A stretch of DNA of 64,000 nucleotides from Lolium rigidum (Eukaryota; Streptophyta; Magnoliopsida; Poales; Poaceae), in contig NC_061514.1 in the NCBI RefSeq assembly GCF_022539505.1, forward strand, positions 331,187,090-331,251,089. The letters run 5' to 3'. This document shows positions 10,567 to 22,707 of this stretch, piece by piece. Below the pieces are notes generated by a model. It was not told the origin of the DNA. It worked only from the letters and a program-made list of their open reading frames with translations, and did no database searches. How positions within the stretch are numbered: the first letter of the stretch is position 1; the number at the start of each line of letters is the position of its first letter. The translations under genes and the position numbers were made by a program.

Positions 10567-13455
10567 ATATATTAATAGATAAAAAAGTTATATAGAAACC
10601 CAATAAAGGCAACCCAAGATTGCTAGGTGTTCCGCAAGGCCAGGTTGATATGTATGTATTTGTTGCTATTTTTAAAAGAAATTATTAGTTGCAAGTTTTA
10701 GTAGGAATACTTGATTTCGTGCTAGAATGATGTTGAAATTTTCGGAGAAAAAAGGTTAGAATTCTGTCTTTTGGTACATATTGTCTCTCTAAATTTGTCA
10801 GCATGGATTCACAAGTGAGCAACACTAATCTTTTAGACTAGAGTCGATCTACTATGACAAATTTAATTAAGAGCTAGTTTAGACCACACATATTGCCAAA
10901 ATGATTTAAGAGTTTTGGTTGATCATGATGTTGGTTCAAAAAATAGATCACGTGACGAGTGCCTTAGAAGTTAGAACATAGGTTCTACCAACCTACCCTC
11001 CTGTTGGAGATACGAAATGTCTAGAGCTAGATTCAAAATAGTGTTGCAGCTTAATGTAATTTACTCAAAAATAATGGTGATATGTCAAGATGAGAACATT
11101 CACATGTAACAATCAGATGTAAACATTGGTAGTAAATAGATTCAAGATCACCGTGGATTACTTTCGAACTCGAGCTACCAAAGATTATTCCAAGAAACAA
11201 CACACATAAATGTTACCTCAAGGCCCCTCACGAATCAAAGGCAAGATCAAAACACTAAACATATGTAACCCTTCGACTTGAACATTTGTAGTTATAGACT
11301 GATGATCATGATTGATAAATTCTAAAACTTAAGCTACCAAAGATATGAGCTCTGTAGACTGAAGATGACAGAGCCACAACACAAATGAAGGATCCTCTAC
11401 AAAACTGTAGACACATAACATCCAAGATCGCGACACACATATCATGCTATGATAACTGCCAGAGCCAACACCTCTTGCAAAGAAACAGTAGTCATCCAAC
11501 ATAAGACTGCAAACACGACAAATTCTATAGGCCTATAAAAGCACTATCCTCCAGTAGGGTCTCAAACGTATTCCAGGCAATCCCAGCAGTAGGTAAGCAC
11601 AGAAGTCTGAAACACCACAATGTCCATTCATGAGAGCTCCTAGCACATGGAGCATTCAGTGGACCAATATACAGTCGTGGAATACATGTACTACGTCCGA
11701 TCCAGTACTTGTCAGTGGCCATAATCTTCAGCGAAGTCTCTTTTGTATCTGCCCAGAGTTTCTTCACACCTCCAGTTCGGGGTTACGTCTGTCAATACAG
11801 AAGCCCATAATTTAATTAGACTAGCAGCATCAAATAGCAACTTGAGTGAGTATGTGTATGTTTAACAATATTAAACACCCAATACTATAAACAGTATATG
11901 GTGATCTATGTAGAGGATAACAGTATGGCAATGGTCACTACCATAGTACCATGCCAGCGCAACTAGACCAGTGACAGGGATTTTTTAATCAAGAATGGGA
12001 AGGGTTAGATTCCATGTTAGGTCGGATGGAGAATACAACAATTGCAACTCAGCATATAAAGCGCAACTCTTGTTTGTCTGCATAACACGGGGTGACTCAG
12101 TTGTGCAAATTCAATGTACATGATAGATAGTTAGCTCAAAACAGATTCTGAATTATAGAACACTCAATGGTAAACATGGCATAATCAGTATTTACCCACA
12201 TATGGAAACCAGCTTGAGATCACAAGCCTCATAAATGCATTGCACTATGAGGAATAGTGGGCAGAGCAAAGCATCACAATCCACACTCCACAGGGCACAA
12301 GAGAATGGTATCAATATAGAAAAAAAAGGAAATTTCAATAGATCTGGTGGCATCCTATAGCTTGTCTTTGTCGAGAAAAAATAGCATGTAGCTTGTCTGA
12401 ATGAAATGTATTTGTCATTATGCAATTGACCTCCTGACAGTAGTATTCTTCAGCACAAGAAGCGCAAATATAATCGACAAATACTATATCAAAAATATTT
12501 CTTACCAATTTCCCTAGGAAAACAAATCACCTTTTTAGGAAAATAAAAGGACACTGAAAACACCTAAATTGGAAGAATTATCACTAGAAAAGCAAGTATA
12601 TACTAGCTATATGTATGTCCTATATACTAGAAACCTATATGTATGTCCTATATATCACCATCATAGTTTACCAACTTGAATACTCAAATTGAGTTTATAT
12701 TTGCTATCTTCACTAAAAAAGGCGCCAAGTTGGTATGTAACAGATAAAACAAGGCGTATGAATAACAAGATAATGCAACAAAGTAGAAGATGGCCGACGC
12801 AATGACAGTGGCCTTTGAAATTTGAGATCTACCACTTACGAGGTTTGATGAATAAATTCTTAGCGGTCCTACCAGAATAATCATGGAAATGACATGAACA
12901 ACGAATACTAGGTTTCCGCTATTGGCATCCCTGTAAGCATCTGATTGGTCAACTGGGCAACTTGTAGAAAAGAAGACCCGTTTTAATTTTGAAATGCATT
13001 TATATTCTTAGGAAAGCTAACATCTATCAACAACCATGAAAGAATACTCTCTTGTAGGTCTGACTGGGATGCACAAAAAAATGGTTGACATAAAGTGATC
13101 AACAACATTAAGTGTTAGTCAATTAAAATTTTAAATAAGTACAACACAGGAAGAAAAAAGTCACATTATCACAATTCATAAAAGTAGAAACATCATGCTT
13201 ATAAGGAAGGTACTTGCAAACGGTTCCGAAGCAGCGAACATCTATTATTAAATCTCACCATCGGCATAGATAGCAACCATCATAGGCTACAATGGAATGT
13301 AAACAACAAATATTACTTCAGCTATTACATGATATTGGTCATTTTTATGATCACTTCACACCAAAGACATACAACACTAAAATTACAGCAGTGGTCCACT
13401 CACAATTAAAGATTGAGAATAATCCCAGTGTTTGTGATGGATGATAATATGCATG
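10567..13455. other. Intergenic segment between B and C, member of the duplicated unit
   Basis: No gene is supported. The segment resembles 5950-8700 in the same orientation (for example CACTAATCTTTTAGACTAGAGTC at about 10825 and 6080) and resembles the D and F flanks inverted. Its left part is the old upstream region of copy B and its right part is downstream of copy C. The homology continues after the Copia insertion, at 43447. Confidence 0.65.
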
Positions 13456-14707
13456 TGAAAGTATAGAGATGGTAAACCTAGAGGGGGGGTGAATAGGTTT
13501 CTACAGATTTTAATTCTTTCTTTGCAATATTAGGCTTTGCGGAATATAAAAGTGAGCCTAATGCAAACTAGGTGAAGCAACCTATATGAGGATACAACTA
13601 ACTCGAGCACGAAGGCTCTCACGAGCGATTAAATCACAAGTAAGGAGTTCGGTTAGAGATAACCGATAGCACGCGGAGACGAGGATGTATTCCCGTGTTC
13701 CCTTGCTTTGCAACAAGGTACGTCACGTTTGGAGGAGTGGAGGTCCCACGAAGGATTCCCCGCACCACGAAGGCTCACCCTATTCTCCGGAGCCTATCCC
13801 ACGAAGGAATAACTCTCTCACTTGTGGTAGACTTTGAGGTAGCCTCCAAACCTTCACAATCTTGCCCGGAGCAGATCCACAGCCCGGATGCTTCCGGACT
13901 CCTCTTGCCCACCTAGGGTTTCCAAAGAACCCTAGGAAGCAAGCTTCTTGATGAATACAAGGGGGAATAAGATTTGGCTTGGTAGAACGGTAGATCGGGT
14001 CCTCCTCTATCGTTTCCCCGGAGGGATTTGAGTTTGGGTGGAGGAGGAGGGAGATCTGAGGCTTTTGGTGTTTCTAACAATGGAGTATGAGAGAAGGAGC
14101 TCAAGAACAGCTTGTAGTGTAGTGCCTAACCCTTCCAAGGTAGAAGAAGGGGTATTTATAGTGTTCTTCAAAATCTGGCCGTTGCCACTTGCCACCTCAG
14201 CATTTTTCCTCGACGAACCCGGTTGACCGGGCCATAGACCGGACAGTCCGGTCGTGAGGCCGGTCAGACCGGATCAGTGACCGGGGGTCCTTTGCGTCGT
14301 CCTGGCGCTTCTTCGGTTGGTGGCCGGTTGCTGCCCGGTTGCCGCCCGGTCGACCGGACGGAGCGCCGGACACGCCGGTCGGAGCCCGGTTGACCGGCCG
14401 CAAACCGGATATGCTGGCTCCTCCTTTGGGGCCCGGTTTGCCGCCCGGTTGACCGGCCAGACCACGCCGGACTCGGCCGGTTCGTTGGTCCGGTTGGACC
14501 GGGCTGGTGGCCGGATTTCTCCTCGTAACCCCTTTTTGATTGTTGTTGAAATGGGGGGTCTCCTTTAGCCTTCTTGTTCCCTTGATACACCATTTACGCC
14601 TCATTGCCTAATACCTGAGAATTATCTTGTAGACATGTATTAGTCCAAATACTCTAGCACGGTGTCATAGTTACCAAAATAATGGATAAGGGTAAAATAC
14701 CCTTACA
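13456..14707 (-). repeat. Copia 3' LTR (left)
   Basis: A 1252-bp direct repeat of 42191-43441. It contains a GC-rich section (about 14220-14540) packed with CCGGT/ACCGG palindromic words. The plus strand after its right end shows CTCCCCCTTTTT, the complement of the polypurine tract. Confidence 0.93.
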
Positions 14708-15202
14708 ATCTCCCCCTTTTTGGTATACGATGACAAACCGAGCTAGAGTCACATATAAATATTATGATAAGCTTTAAACCTTGATTCCATATAAGATATT
14801 GAGACGGCTCCCCCATAAAGTGTGCACTTGGAGAATTTGCGTTTGAATGCAAGGTGCAACACTAGTGGATCATGAGAAGCTCCCCCAATATCTTTAGGAA
14901 ACAAGCATGGTATGGAGTTGTGCATATCAAGTTATATAAGCATAGCATGCATAAAACATCCTAACATAGAGTAGCACACATAATATTCGTCCATACACAA
15001 ATTATTCGAAGTAGCAAATCCAAATGATTCTTGAGAAATCAAAGCAAATACGCACAAGCCATATAAAATCCAAATAAAGCAACTCCCATGGCTTGTGACA
15101 ATCAAAGAACCCCGTGGTTCCCTAGACTCTACTCTCTTCTCCCCCTTTGGCATCGGAACACCAAAAAGACGAAGGAAAAAAGTAGAGATGCTATCGCACC
15201 CA

Positions 15203-16481
15203 TCAATAGAACTCATGCCCGGTGGAGTAGGAGCCCTCGTCATCATCACGAGCAGCCGAATCAACTTCATCCTCATCACCATCACCATCAGCAGGAGGAG
15301 GAGTAGGAGTACGAGCAGTCCTAGGAGGAAGACCACCATGAGCATACATGGAGAAGTCAAAGTTCTGGATCATCTCATCGGTGATGGGAGGCATCTCCCA
15401 CTGAGGTGCAACCACAGGTGCCAACTCGGGTCCAGGAGGAGGAACAGGGACATTCCTAGTAGCCATAAACTCGTTCTGTCGCCTCCTGGTCTCCTGGTTC
15501 AAATCAAGGCTCTGATGTGCAACATCATTAGTGTTCTTGCACATTTGCCACATGCTAGAGAAGAAGCGAGCAGCACCATGCTTGGGGCGCCGAGAGTAGC
15601 TGGAGCTAGCATCATGATCATGGCGTTCCTTGGAACGGCGCTCAGAGGTGGGCATCATGGAGGGAACGTCTGGACGAGTGGCCTCCTGAGTGGGGAACCG
15701 GAATGGGTCCATGATGATTCTTTCACCAATAGCGTTCCGAGGAGCGGGGACAATGTAGTTGATGAGCCGCTGAACATACTGGGCGTAGTTGGGGGTCATA
15801 CGGTCCATAATTGCTCTCTGCAGTTCACAGTAGATAAGATCACAGCCATCAATCTTCCTTACCCTGTCAGGATGACAATAGTACATCAAGTTGAGGTGAT
15901 AGTTCCGGACTTCACTGTGGTCGCCAGACTTGCTGATGAGGTTCTCACGGAACAGCTTGGCAAGTACCAGATAGGAGTAGTACATCCCAGAGATAGTGGG
16001 AGGTCTAGGCGAAGGGTTCGCAGGATAGCGAGAAGAGATGTCACCCCTAGTAAGCACTGGACCGTGAATGAATCCCGTACCTCGGATTCTTGTCATCACC
16101 ACAACCCATGGCTGCACGGAACCGAGAGTAGGAGCATGAGTACTTCGTCTTGCCGGTCATCCGGGTGAGGGTGCGGTCCTCATCATCATGGAAGAAGACG
16201 GTGCGGTGAACCGACGGACAAGGAGGGGACAAAAGGTAGGATCATCTTGGGTATCATCAGGCTTGAGGCACACAAGGTCATACAATCCCAGATTCTTCAA
16301 GGTTTGAACCACAAAACGGTACTTTGTGGCTTCATGCAAGGCAAGCTCGTCAGGATTGATGGCCTTGGGTGATACAATATTACCATGCTTCATATACTCA
16401 TGAGAATCATAGAAGCCCTCCCAGAGGGCTGCTTGTGTGTTGGTCCAGAAGGCCTTGTCCGAACGAGTGTAAGTTGGCTTC
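15203..16481 (-). pseudogene. Copia post-pol ORF, 3' part
   Basis: A roughly 300-codon minus-strand frame with several breaks between 16050 and 16230. Readable pieces include HYHLNLMYYCHPDRVRK-like text, a helical SMWQMCKNTNDVAHQSLDL segment, a Pro-rich stretch (VPVPPPGPELAPVV) and an acidic tail (DGDGDEDEVD). The 5' part of the same ORF is at 31531-31810, and the two halves are separated exactly by the 16482-31525 element. Extra ORFs after pol are known in SIRE/Maximus-type Copia elements. I do not recognise a defined domain, and no envelope-type function can be shown. Confidence 0.6.
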
Positions 16482-17536
16482 TGATGGCGTGTAACTCACA
16501 CGTTCGTTGGGAACCCCAAGAGGAAGGTATGATGCGCACAGTAGCAAGTTTTCCCTCAGAAAGAAACCAAGGTTTAATCGAACCGGGAGGAGCCAAGAAG
16601 CACGTTGAAGGTTGATGGTGGCGAAATGTGATGCGGCGCAACAACGGGGATTCCGGCGCCAACGTGGAACCTGCACAACACAACCCAAGTACTTTGCCCC
16701 AACGAAACGAGTGAGGTTGTCAATCTCACCGAGCTTAGCTGTAACAAAGGATTAACCGTATTATGTGGAAGATGATTGTTTGCAAGAAAACGAGTAAAAC
16801 AAGTATTGCGATGAGATTGTATGCGATGTAAAGAATAGGACCGGGGTCCACAGTTCACTAGAGGTGTCTCTCCCATAAGATAAAGCATGTTGGGTGAACA
16901 AATTACGGTCGGGCAATTGACAAATAGAGAAGGGCATAACAATGCATATACATGATATGATAAATATAGTGAGATTTAATCCGGGCATTACGACAAAGTA
17001 CATAGACCGCCATCCAATCGCATCTATGCCTAAAAAGTCCACCTTTAGGTTATCATCCGAACCCCATTCGGTATTAAGTTGCAAAGCAACGGACAATTGC
17101 ATTAAGTATGGTGCGTAATGTAATCGACAACTACATCCTTAGACATAGAATCAATGTTTTATCCCTAGTGGCAACAGCACATCACAACCTTAGAACTTTC
17201 CGTCACTTCGTCCCAGGTGTCAATGAAGGCATGAACCCACTATCGAGCATAAATACTCCCTCTTGGAGTTAAGAGTAAAAACTTGGCCAGAGCCTCTACT
17301 AATAACGGAGAGCATGCAAGATCATAAACAACACATAAACAATAGATTGATAATCACCATAACATAGTATTCTCTATCCATCGGATCCCGACAAACACAA
17401 CATATAGTATTACGAGATAGATGATCTTGATCATGTTAGGCAGCTCACAAGATCCAACAATGAAGCACAATTAGGAGAAGACGACCATCTAGCTACTGCT
17501 ATGGACCCATAGTCCAGGGGTGAACTACTCACTCAT
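16482..17536 (-). repeat. 3' LTR of the outer Athila-like element, first segment
   Basis: Matches 29925-30980 of the right LTR. The remainder of this LTR is at 24438-24982, after the nested insertion. The two segments sum to about 1600 bp, equal to the intact right LTR. Confidence 0.92.
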
Positions 17537-19256
17537 TGATGTCTAAGGGTGCTTCTATTCTTGTAGACAGTGTTGGGCCTCCAAGAGCAGAGGTTTGTAG
17601 AACAGCAGCAAGTTTCCCTTAAGTGGATTACCCAAGGTTTATCGAACTCAGGGAGGAAGAGGTCAAAGATATCCCTCTCATGCAACCCTCGCAACCACAA
17701 AGCAAGAAGTCTCTTGTGTCCCCAACACACCTAATAGGTGCACTAGTTCGGCGAAGAGATAGTGAAATACAAGTGGTATGAATGAATATGAGCAGTAGTA
17801 CGGCGCCAGAAAACAGCTTGCTGGCGTGCAGTTGATGATAGTAATATGGTAGGAAGTAAACATGCAGCAGTAACGCAGTAAAACAGTAAACAAGCAGTGA
17901 TAGCAGTATTTAAGAACAAGGCCTAGGGATTAGACTTTCACTAGTGGACACTCTCAACATTGATCACATAACAGAATAGATAAATGCATACTCTACACTC
18001 TTGTTGGATGATGAACACATTGCGTAGGATTACACGAACCCTCAATGCCGGAGTTAACAAGCTCCACAATTCAATGTTCATATTTAAGTAACCTTAGAGT
18101 GTAAGATAGATCAATACGACTAAACCAAGTACTAACGTAGCATGCACACTTGTCACCTTCATGCTTATGTAGGAGGAATAATACACATCAATACTATCAT
18201 AGCAATAGTTAACTTCGCAATCTACAAGAGATCATGATCATAGCATAAACCAAGTACTAACACGGATGCACACACTGTCACCATTACATCGGTAGGAGGA
18301 ATAAAATTACTTTAATAACTTCACTAGAGTAGCACATAGATAAATTGTGATACAAAACACATTGCAATCATAAAGAGATATAAATAAGCACTTCACTATG
18401 CCATTCATAACAGTGAATAAGTATTCGTGAAATATAGCCTAAGAGACCCACACGGTGCACACACTCGTCACCTTTACACACGTGGGACAAGGAGTCTCCG
18501 GAGATCACATAAGTAAAACTCACTTGACTAGCATAATGACATCTAGATTACAAGCATCATCATATGAATCTCAATCATGTAAGGCAGCTCATGAGATTAT
18601 TGTATTGAAGTACATAGGAGAGAGATGAACCACATAGCTACCGGTACAGCCCCGAGCCTCGATGGAGAACTACTCCCTCTTCATGGGAGCGAGCAGCGGT
18701 GATGAAGATGGCGGTGGAGATGGCAGCGGTGTCGATGGAGAAGCCTTCCGGGGCACTTCCCCGTCCGGCGGGGTGCCGGAACGGAGACTCCTGTCCCCCG
18801 GATCTTGGCTTCGCGATGGCGGCGGCTCCGGAAGGTTTCGCGTACCGTGGCTTCTTCCGTCGGGTTTTTAGGTCGGGACCTTTAAATAGGCGAAAGGGGA
18901 GCCTCGGAGGGGCTCGGGGCCACCACACCATAGGGCGGCGCGGCCCCCCCTCCGGCCGCGCCGGGGTGTGGTGTGGGGCCCCCGGGGCTTCCCTCCGGCG
19001 GCTCTCGGGTGTTCTGGATGGTTCCGGGAAAATAGGAACCCGGGCGTTGATTTCGTCCGATTCCGAGAATATTTCGTTACTAGGATTTCTGAAACCAAAA
19101 ACAGCGAGAAAACATCAAGCGGCTTTTCGGCATCTTGTTAATAGGTTAGTTCCGGAAAATGCGTAAATACGACATATAATGTGCATAAAACATGTAGGTA
19201 TCATCAATAAAGTAGCATGGAACATAAGAAATTATCGATACGTTGGAGACGTATCG
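17537..19256 (-). repeat. Inner element 3' LTR
   Basis: A 1.72-kb repeat of 22708-24432. The U3-side part (the last 230 bp or so on the plus strand) is shared with the outer element's LTR, while the rest is different. A TATTTAAAGG box lies on the minus strand near 18880-18892. Confidence 0.9.
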
Positions 19257-21832
19257 GCATCCCCAAGCTTAGTTACGCTCGTCCCGAGCAGGTAAAACGA
19301 TAACAAAGATAATTTCTGAAGTGACATGCCATCATAATCTTGATCATACTATTTGTAAACATATGTAATGAATGCAGCGATCAAAACAAAGGTAATGACA
19401 TGAGTAAACAAGTGAATCATAAAGCAAAGACCTTTCATGAATAGTACTTCAAGACAAGCATCAATAAGTCTTGCATAAGAGTTAACTCATAAAGCAATAA
19501 ATCAAAGTAAAGGTGTTGAAGCAACACAAAGGAAGATTAAGTTTCAGCGGTTGCTTTCAACTTATAACATGTATATCTCATGGATATTGTCAACATAAAG
19601 TAATATAACAAGTGCAATATGCAAGTATGTAGGAATCAATGCACAGTTCACACAAGTGTTTGCTTCTTATGGTGGAGGGAGATAGGTAAAGCTGACTCAA
19701 CAATAAAAGTAAAAGAAAGGTCCTTCAAAGAGGAAAGCATCGATTGCTTTGTATTTGTGCTAGAGCTTTTATTTTGAAAACATGAAACAATTTTGTCAAC
19801 GGTAGTAATAAAGCATATGAGTTATGTAAATTATATCTTACAAGTTGCAAGCCTCATGCATAGTATACTAATAGTGCCCGCACCTCGTCCTACTTAGCTT
19901 GGACTACCGGATCTTTGCATGCCATGTTTCAACCAAGTGTCACAAAGGGGTACCTCCATGCCGCCTGTACAAAGGTCTAAGGAGAAAGCTCGCATTTTGG
20001 ATTTCTCGCTTTTGATTATTCTCAACTTAGACATCCATACCGGGAAAACATGGACAACAGATAATGGACTCCTCTTAAATGCATAAGCATGTAGCAACAA
20101 TTATTATTCTCATATGAGATTGAGGATATATGTCCAAAACTGAAACTTCAACCATGATTCATGGCTTTAGTTAGCGGCCCAATGTTCTTCTCTAACAATT
20201 TTGCATGCTCCAACCACTAAGGTGATAGATCCTTCGAGACAAGACGGACATGCATAGCAACTCACATGATATTCAACAATAGTTGATGGCGTTCCCCGAA
20301 GCATGGTTATCGCACAACAAGCAACTTAATAAAAGATAAAGTGCATAAGTACATATTCAATACTACGATAGTTTTTAAGGCTATTTTGTCCCATGAGCTA
20401 TATATTGCAAAGGTGAATGATGGAATTTTAAAGGTAGCACTCAAGCAATTTACTTTGGAATGGCGGAGAAATACCATGTAGTAGGTAGGTATGGTGGACA
20501 CAAATGGCATAGTAGTTGGCTCAAGGATTTTGGATGCATGAGAAGTATTCCCTCTCGATACAAGGTTTAGGCTAGCAAGGTTATTTGAAGCAAACTCAAG
20601 GATGAACCGGTGCAGCAAAACTCACATAAAAGACATATTGTAAACATTATAAAACTCTACACCGTCTTCCTTGTTGTTCAAAACTCAATACTAGATATTA
20701 TCTAGACCTTAGAGAGACCAAATATGCAAATCAAATTTTAGCAAGCTCTATGTATTTCTTCATTAATGGGTGCAAAGTATATGATGCAAGAGCTTAATCA
20801 TGAGCACAACAATTGCCAAGTATCACATTATTCAAGACATTTTACCAATTACTACATGTAGCATTTTCCAATTCCAACCATATAACAATTTAACGAAGAG
20901 GAAACTTCGCCATGAATATTATGAGCTAAGAACACATGTGTTCATACGAACCAGCGGAGCGTGTCTCTCTCCCATACAAGGATGAACTTATTCAGAGAAC
21001 TAAGATAACAAAACAAAAACAAAAATAAAAGCACACAGACGCTCCAAGTAAAGTACATAAGATGTGACCGAATAAAAATATAGTTTCAAGAGAAGGAACC
21101 TAATACTTTGTCGATGAAGAAGGGGATGCCTTGGGCATCCCCAAGCTTAGACGCTTGAGTCTTCTTGAAATATGCAGGGATGAACCACGGGGGCATCCCC
21201 AAGCTTAGAGCTTTCACTCCTCTTGATCATAGTATATCATACTCCTCTCTTGACCCTTGAAAACTTCCTTCACACCAAACTTCAAGCAAACTCATTAGAG
21301 GGTTAGTGCATAATCAAAAATTCACATGTTCAGAGGTGACACAATCATTCTTAACACTTCTGGACATTGCACAAAACTTCTGAAAGTTAATGGAACAAAG
21401 AAACTCATTCAACTTAACAAAAGCGGCAATGCCAAATAAAAGGCAGAATCTGTCAAAAACAGAACAGTCTGCAAAGACGAATTTTAAAATGGCACCAGAC
21501 TTGCTCAAATGGAAAAACTCAAAACTAATGAAAGTTGCGTACATATCTGAGGATCACGCTCGTAAATTGGCAGATTTTTTAGAATTTTCTACAGAGACTT
21601 GTGCCCAGATTCGTGACAGACAGCAATGCTGTTTCTGCGCAGCGATCCTAAATATAACATCAACTTTAACATAGAAACTTTACTTGGCACAAAAATATGA
21701 TAAGGAGAGGTTGCTACAGTAGTAAAAAACTTCCAAGACTCAACAAAACAAATATTTCTGTAGTAAAATAAACACATGGGTTATCTCCCAAGAAGTTCTT
21801 TCTTTATAGCCATTAAGATGGGCTTAGCAGTT
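19257..21832 (-). other. Non-coding internal 3' region of the inner element
   Basis: No coding frame is supported in these 2.6 kb. The segment begins (element 3' side) with the polypurine-like CTAAGCTTGGGGATGC. It holds two further copies of that motif near 21135-21210, one of them forming a perfect hairpin at 21122-21142. It is homologous over most of its length to 24983-27560. Confidence 0.7.
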
Positions 21833-22543
21833 TTAATGATGCACTCGCAAGAAATAGTAGTTGAAGCAAAAGAGAGCATCAAGAGGCAAATTCAAAACAC
21901 ATTTAAGTCTAACATGCTTCCTATGCATAGGAATCTTGTATATAAACAAGTTCATGAAGAGCAAAGTAACAAGCATAGGAAGATAAAACAAGTGTAGCTT
22001 CAAAAATTTCAGCACATAGAGAGGTGTTTTAGTAACATGAAATTTTTTACAACCATATCTTCCTCTCTCATAATAACTTTCAGTAGCATCATGAGCAAAC
22101 TCAACAATATAACTATCACATAAAGCATTCTTATCATGAGTCTCATGCATAAAATAATTACTACTCCCAACATAAGCATAGTCATTCTTATTAATTGTAG
22201 TGGGAGCAAATTCAACAAAGTAGCTATCAAATATAGGAGGTATATTGTAATCATAATCAAATTTATGCTCCATAACAGGTGGTAACAAAAGACAACTATC
22301 ATTATAATCATCATAAATGGGAGGCAAAGTATCATCAAAGTAAATTTTCTCCTCAATGCTTGGGGGACTAAAAATATCATGCTCATCAAAGCCAGCTTCC
22401 CCAAGCTTAGAATTTTCCATAGCATTAGCAACAATAGTGTTCAAAGCATTCATATTAATATGTTCCATGGGTTTTTTAATTTTCGCATCAAACCATCCAT
22501 GTCTTAAATCAGGAAATAGAATAAGAAGCTCATTGTTGTCCAT
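21833..22543 (-). CDS. Unrecognised 236-codon ORF of the inner element
   Basis: The frame starts MDNNELLILFPDLRHGW about 165 bases inside the 5' LTR edge, where gag would normally begin. It has repeated acidic/tyrosine-rich blocks (IYFDDTLPPIYDDYND, FDYDYNIPPIFDSYFVEFAP, CDSYIVEFAHDATESYYERG) and a C-terminal hydrophobic, basic region. The pattern (D/E/Y-rich, PPI-F/Y-D, VEFA) is repeated three times. I do not recognise a family. The ORF is open without frameshifts, unlike most coding regions in this nest. It could be an element-specific accessory protein, a diverged gag replacement, or chance persistence. Confidence 0.5.
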   Translation of the reverse strand: MDNNELLILFPDLRHGWFDAKIKKPMEHINMNALNTIVANAMENSKLGEAGFDEHDIFSPPSIEEKIYFDDTLPPIYDDYNDSCLLLPPVMEHKFDYDYNIPPIFDSYFVEFAPTTINKNDYAYVGSSNYFMHETHDKNALCDSYIVEFAHDATESYYERGRYGCKKFHVTKTPLYVLKFLKLHLFYLPMLVTLLFMNLFIYKIPMHRKHVRLKCVLNLPLDALFCFNYYFLRVHH

Positions 22544-22665
22544 TATGCCTAACTAGTGTAAACAAGAAACCAAATGTCGCGATTGCAGAGTCTAAAGGAA
22601 ATAGCTTCGAGTACACACACAATGGCGCCAGAAAAGTACTGTTACCTGGAACCGAAGTATGAGTG

Positions 22666-22707
22666 CCTTTTACCTTTCCTCCCCGGCAACGGCGCCGGAA
22701 AAGTGCT
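22666..22707 (-). other. Primer-binding site region of the inner element
   Basis: The minus strand after the 5' LTR reads AGCACTTTTCC and then GGCGCCGTTGCCGGGGAGG, complementary to a tRNA-Asp 3' end, the type used by Athila-lineage elements. Confidence 0.7.

Noticed and set aside
14197..14604. Gly/Pro/Arg-rich frames in the Copia LTR (also 42905-43338)
   Set aside because: They are produced by the CCGGT-rich palindromic section and are disrupted differently in the two LTRs.
18638..19166. GC-rich open frames in the inner LTR (also 23801-24401)
   Set aside because: They occur in LTR sequence on both strands, follow base composition, and differ in frame between the two LTR copies.
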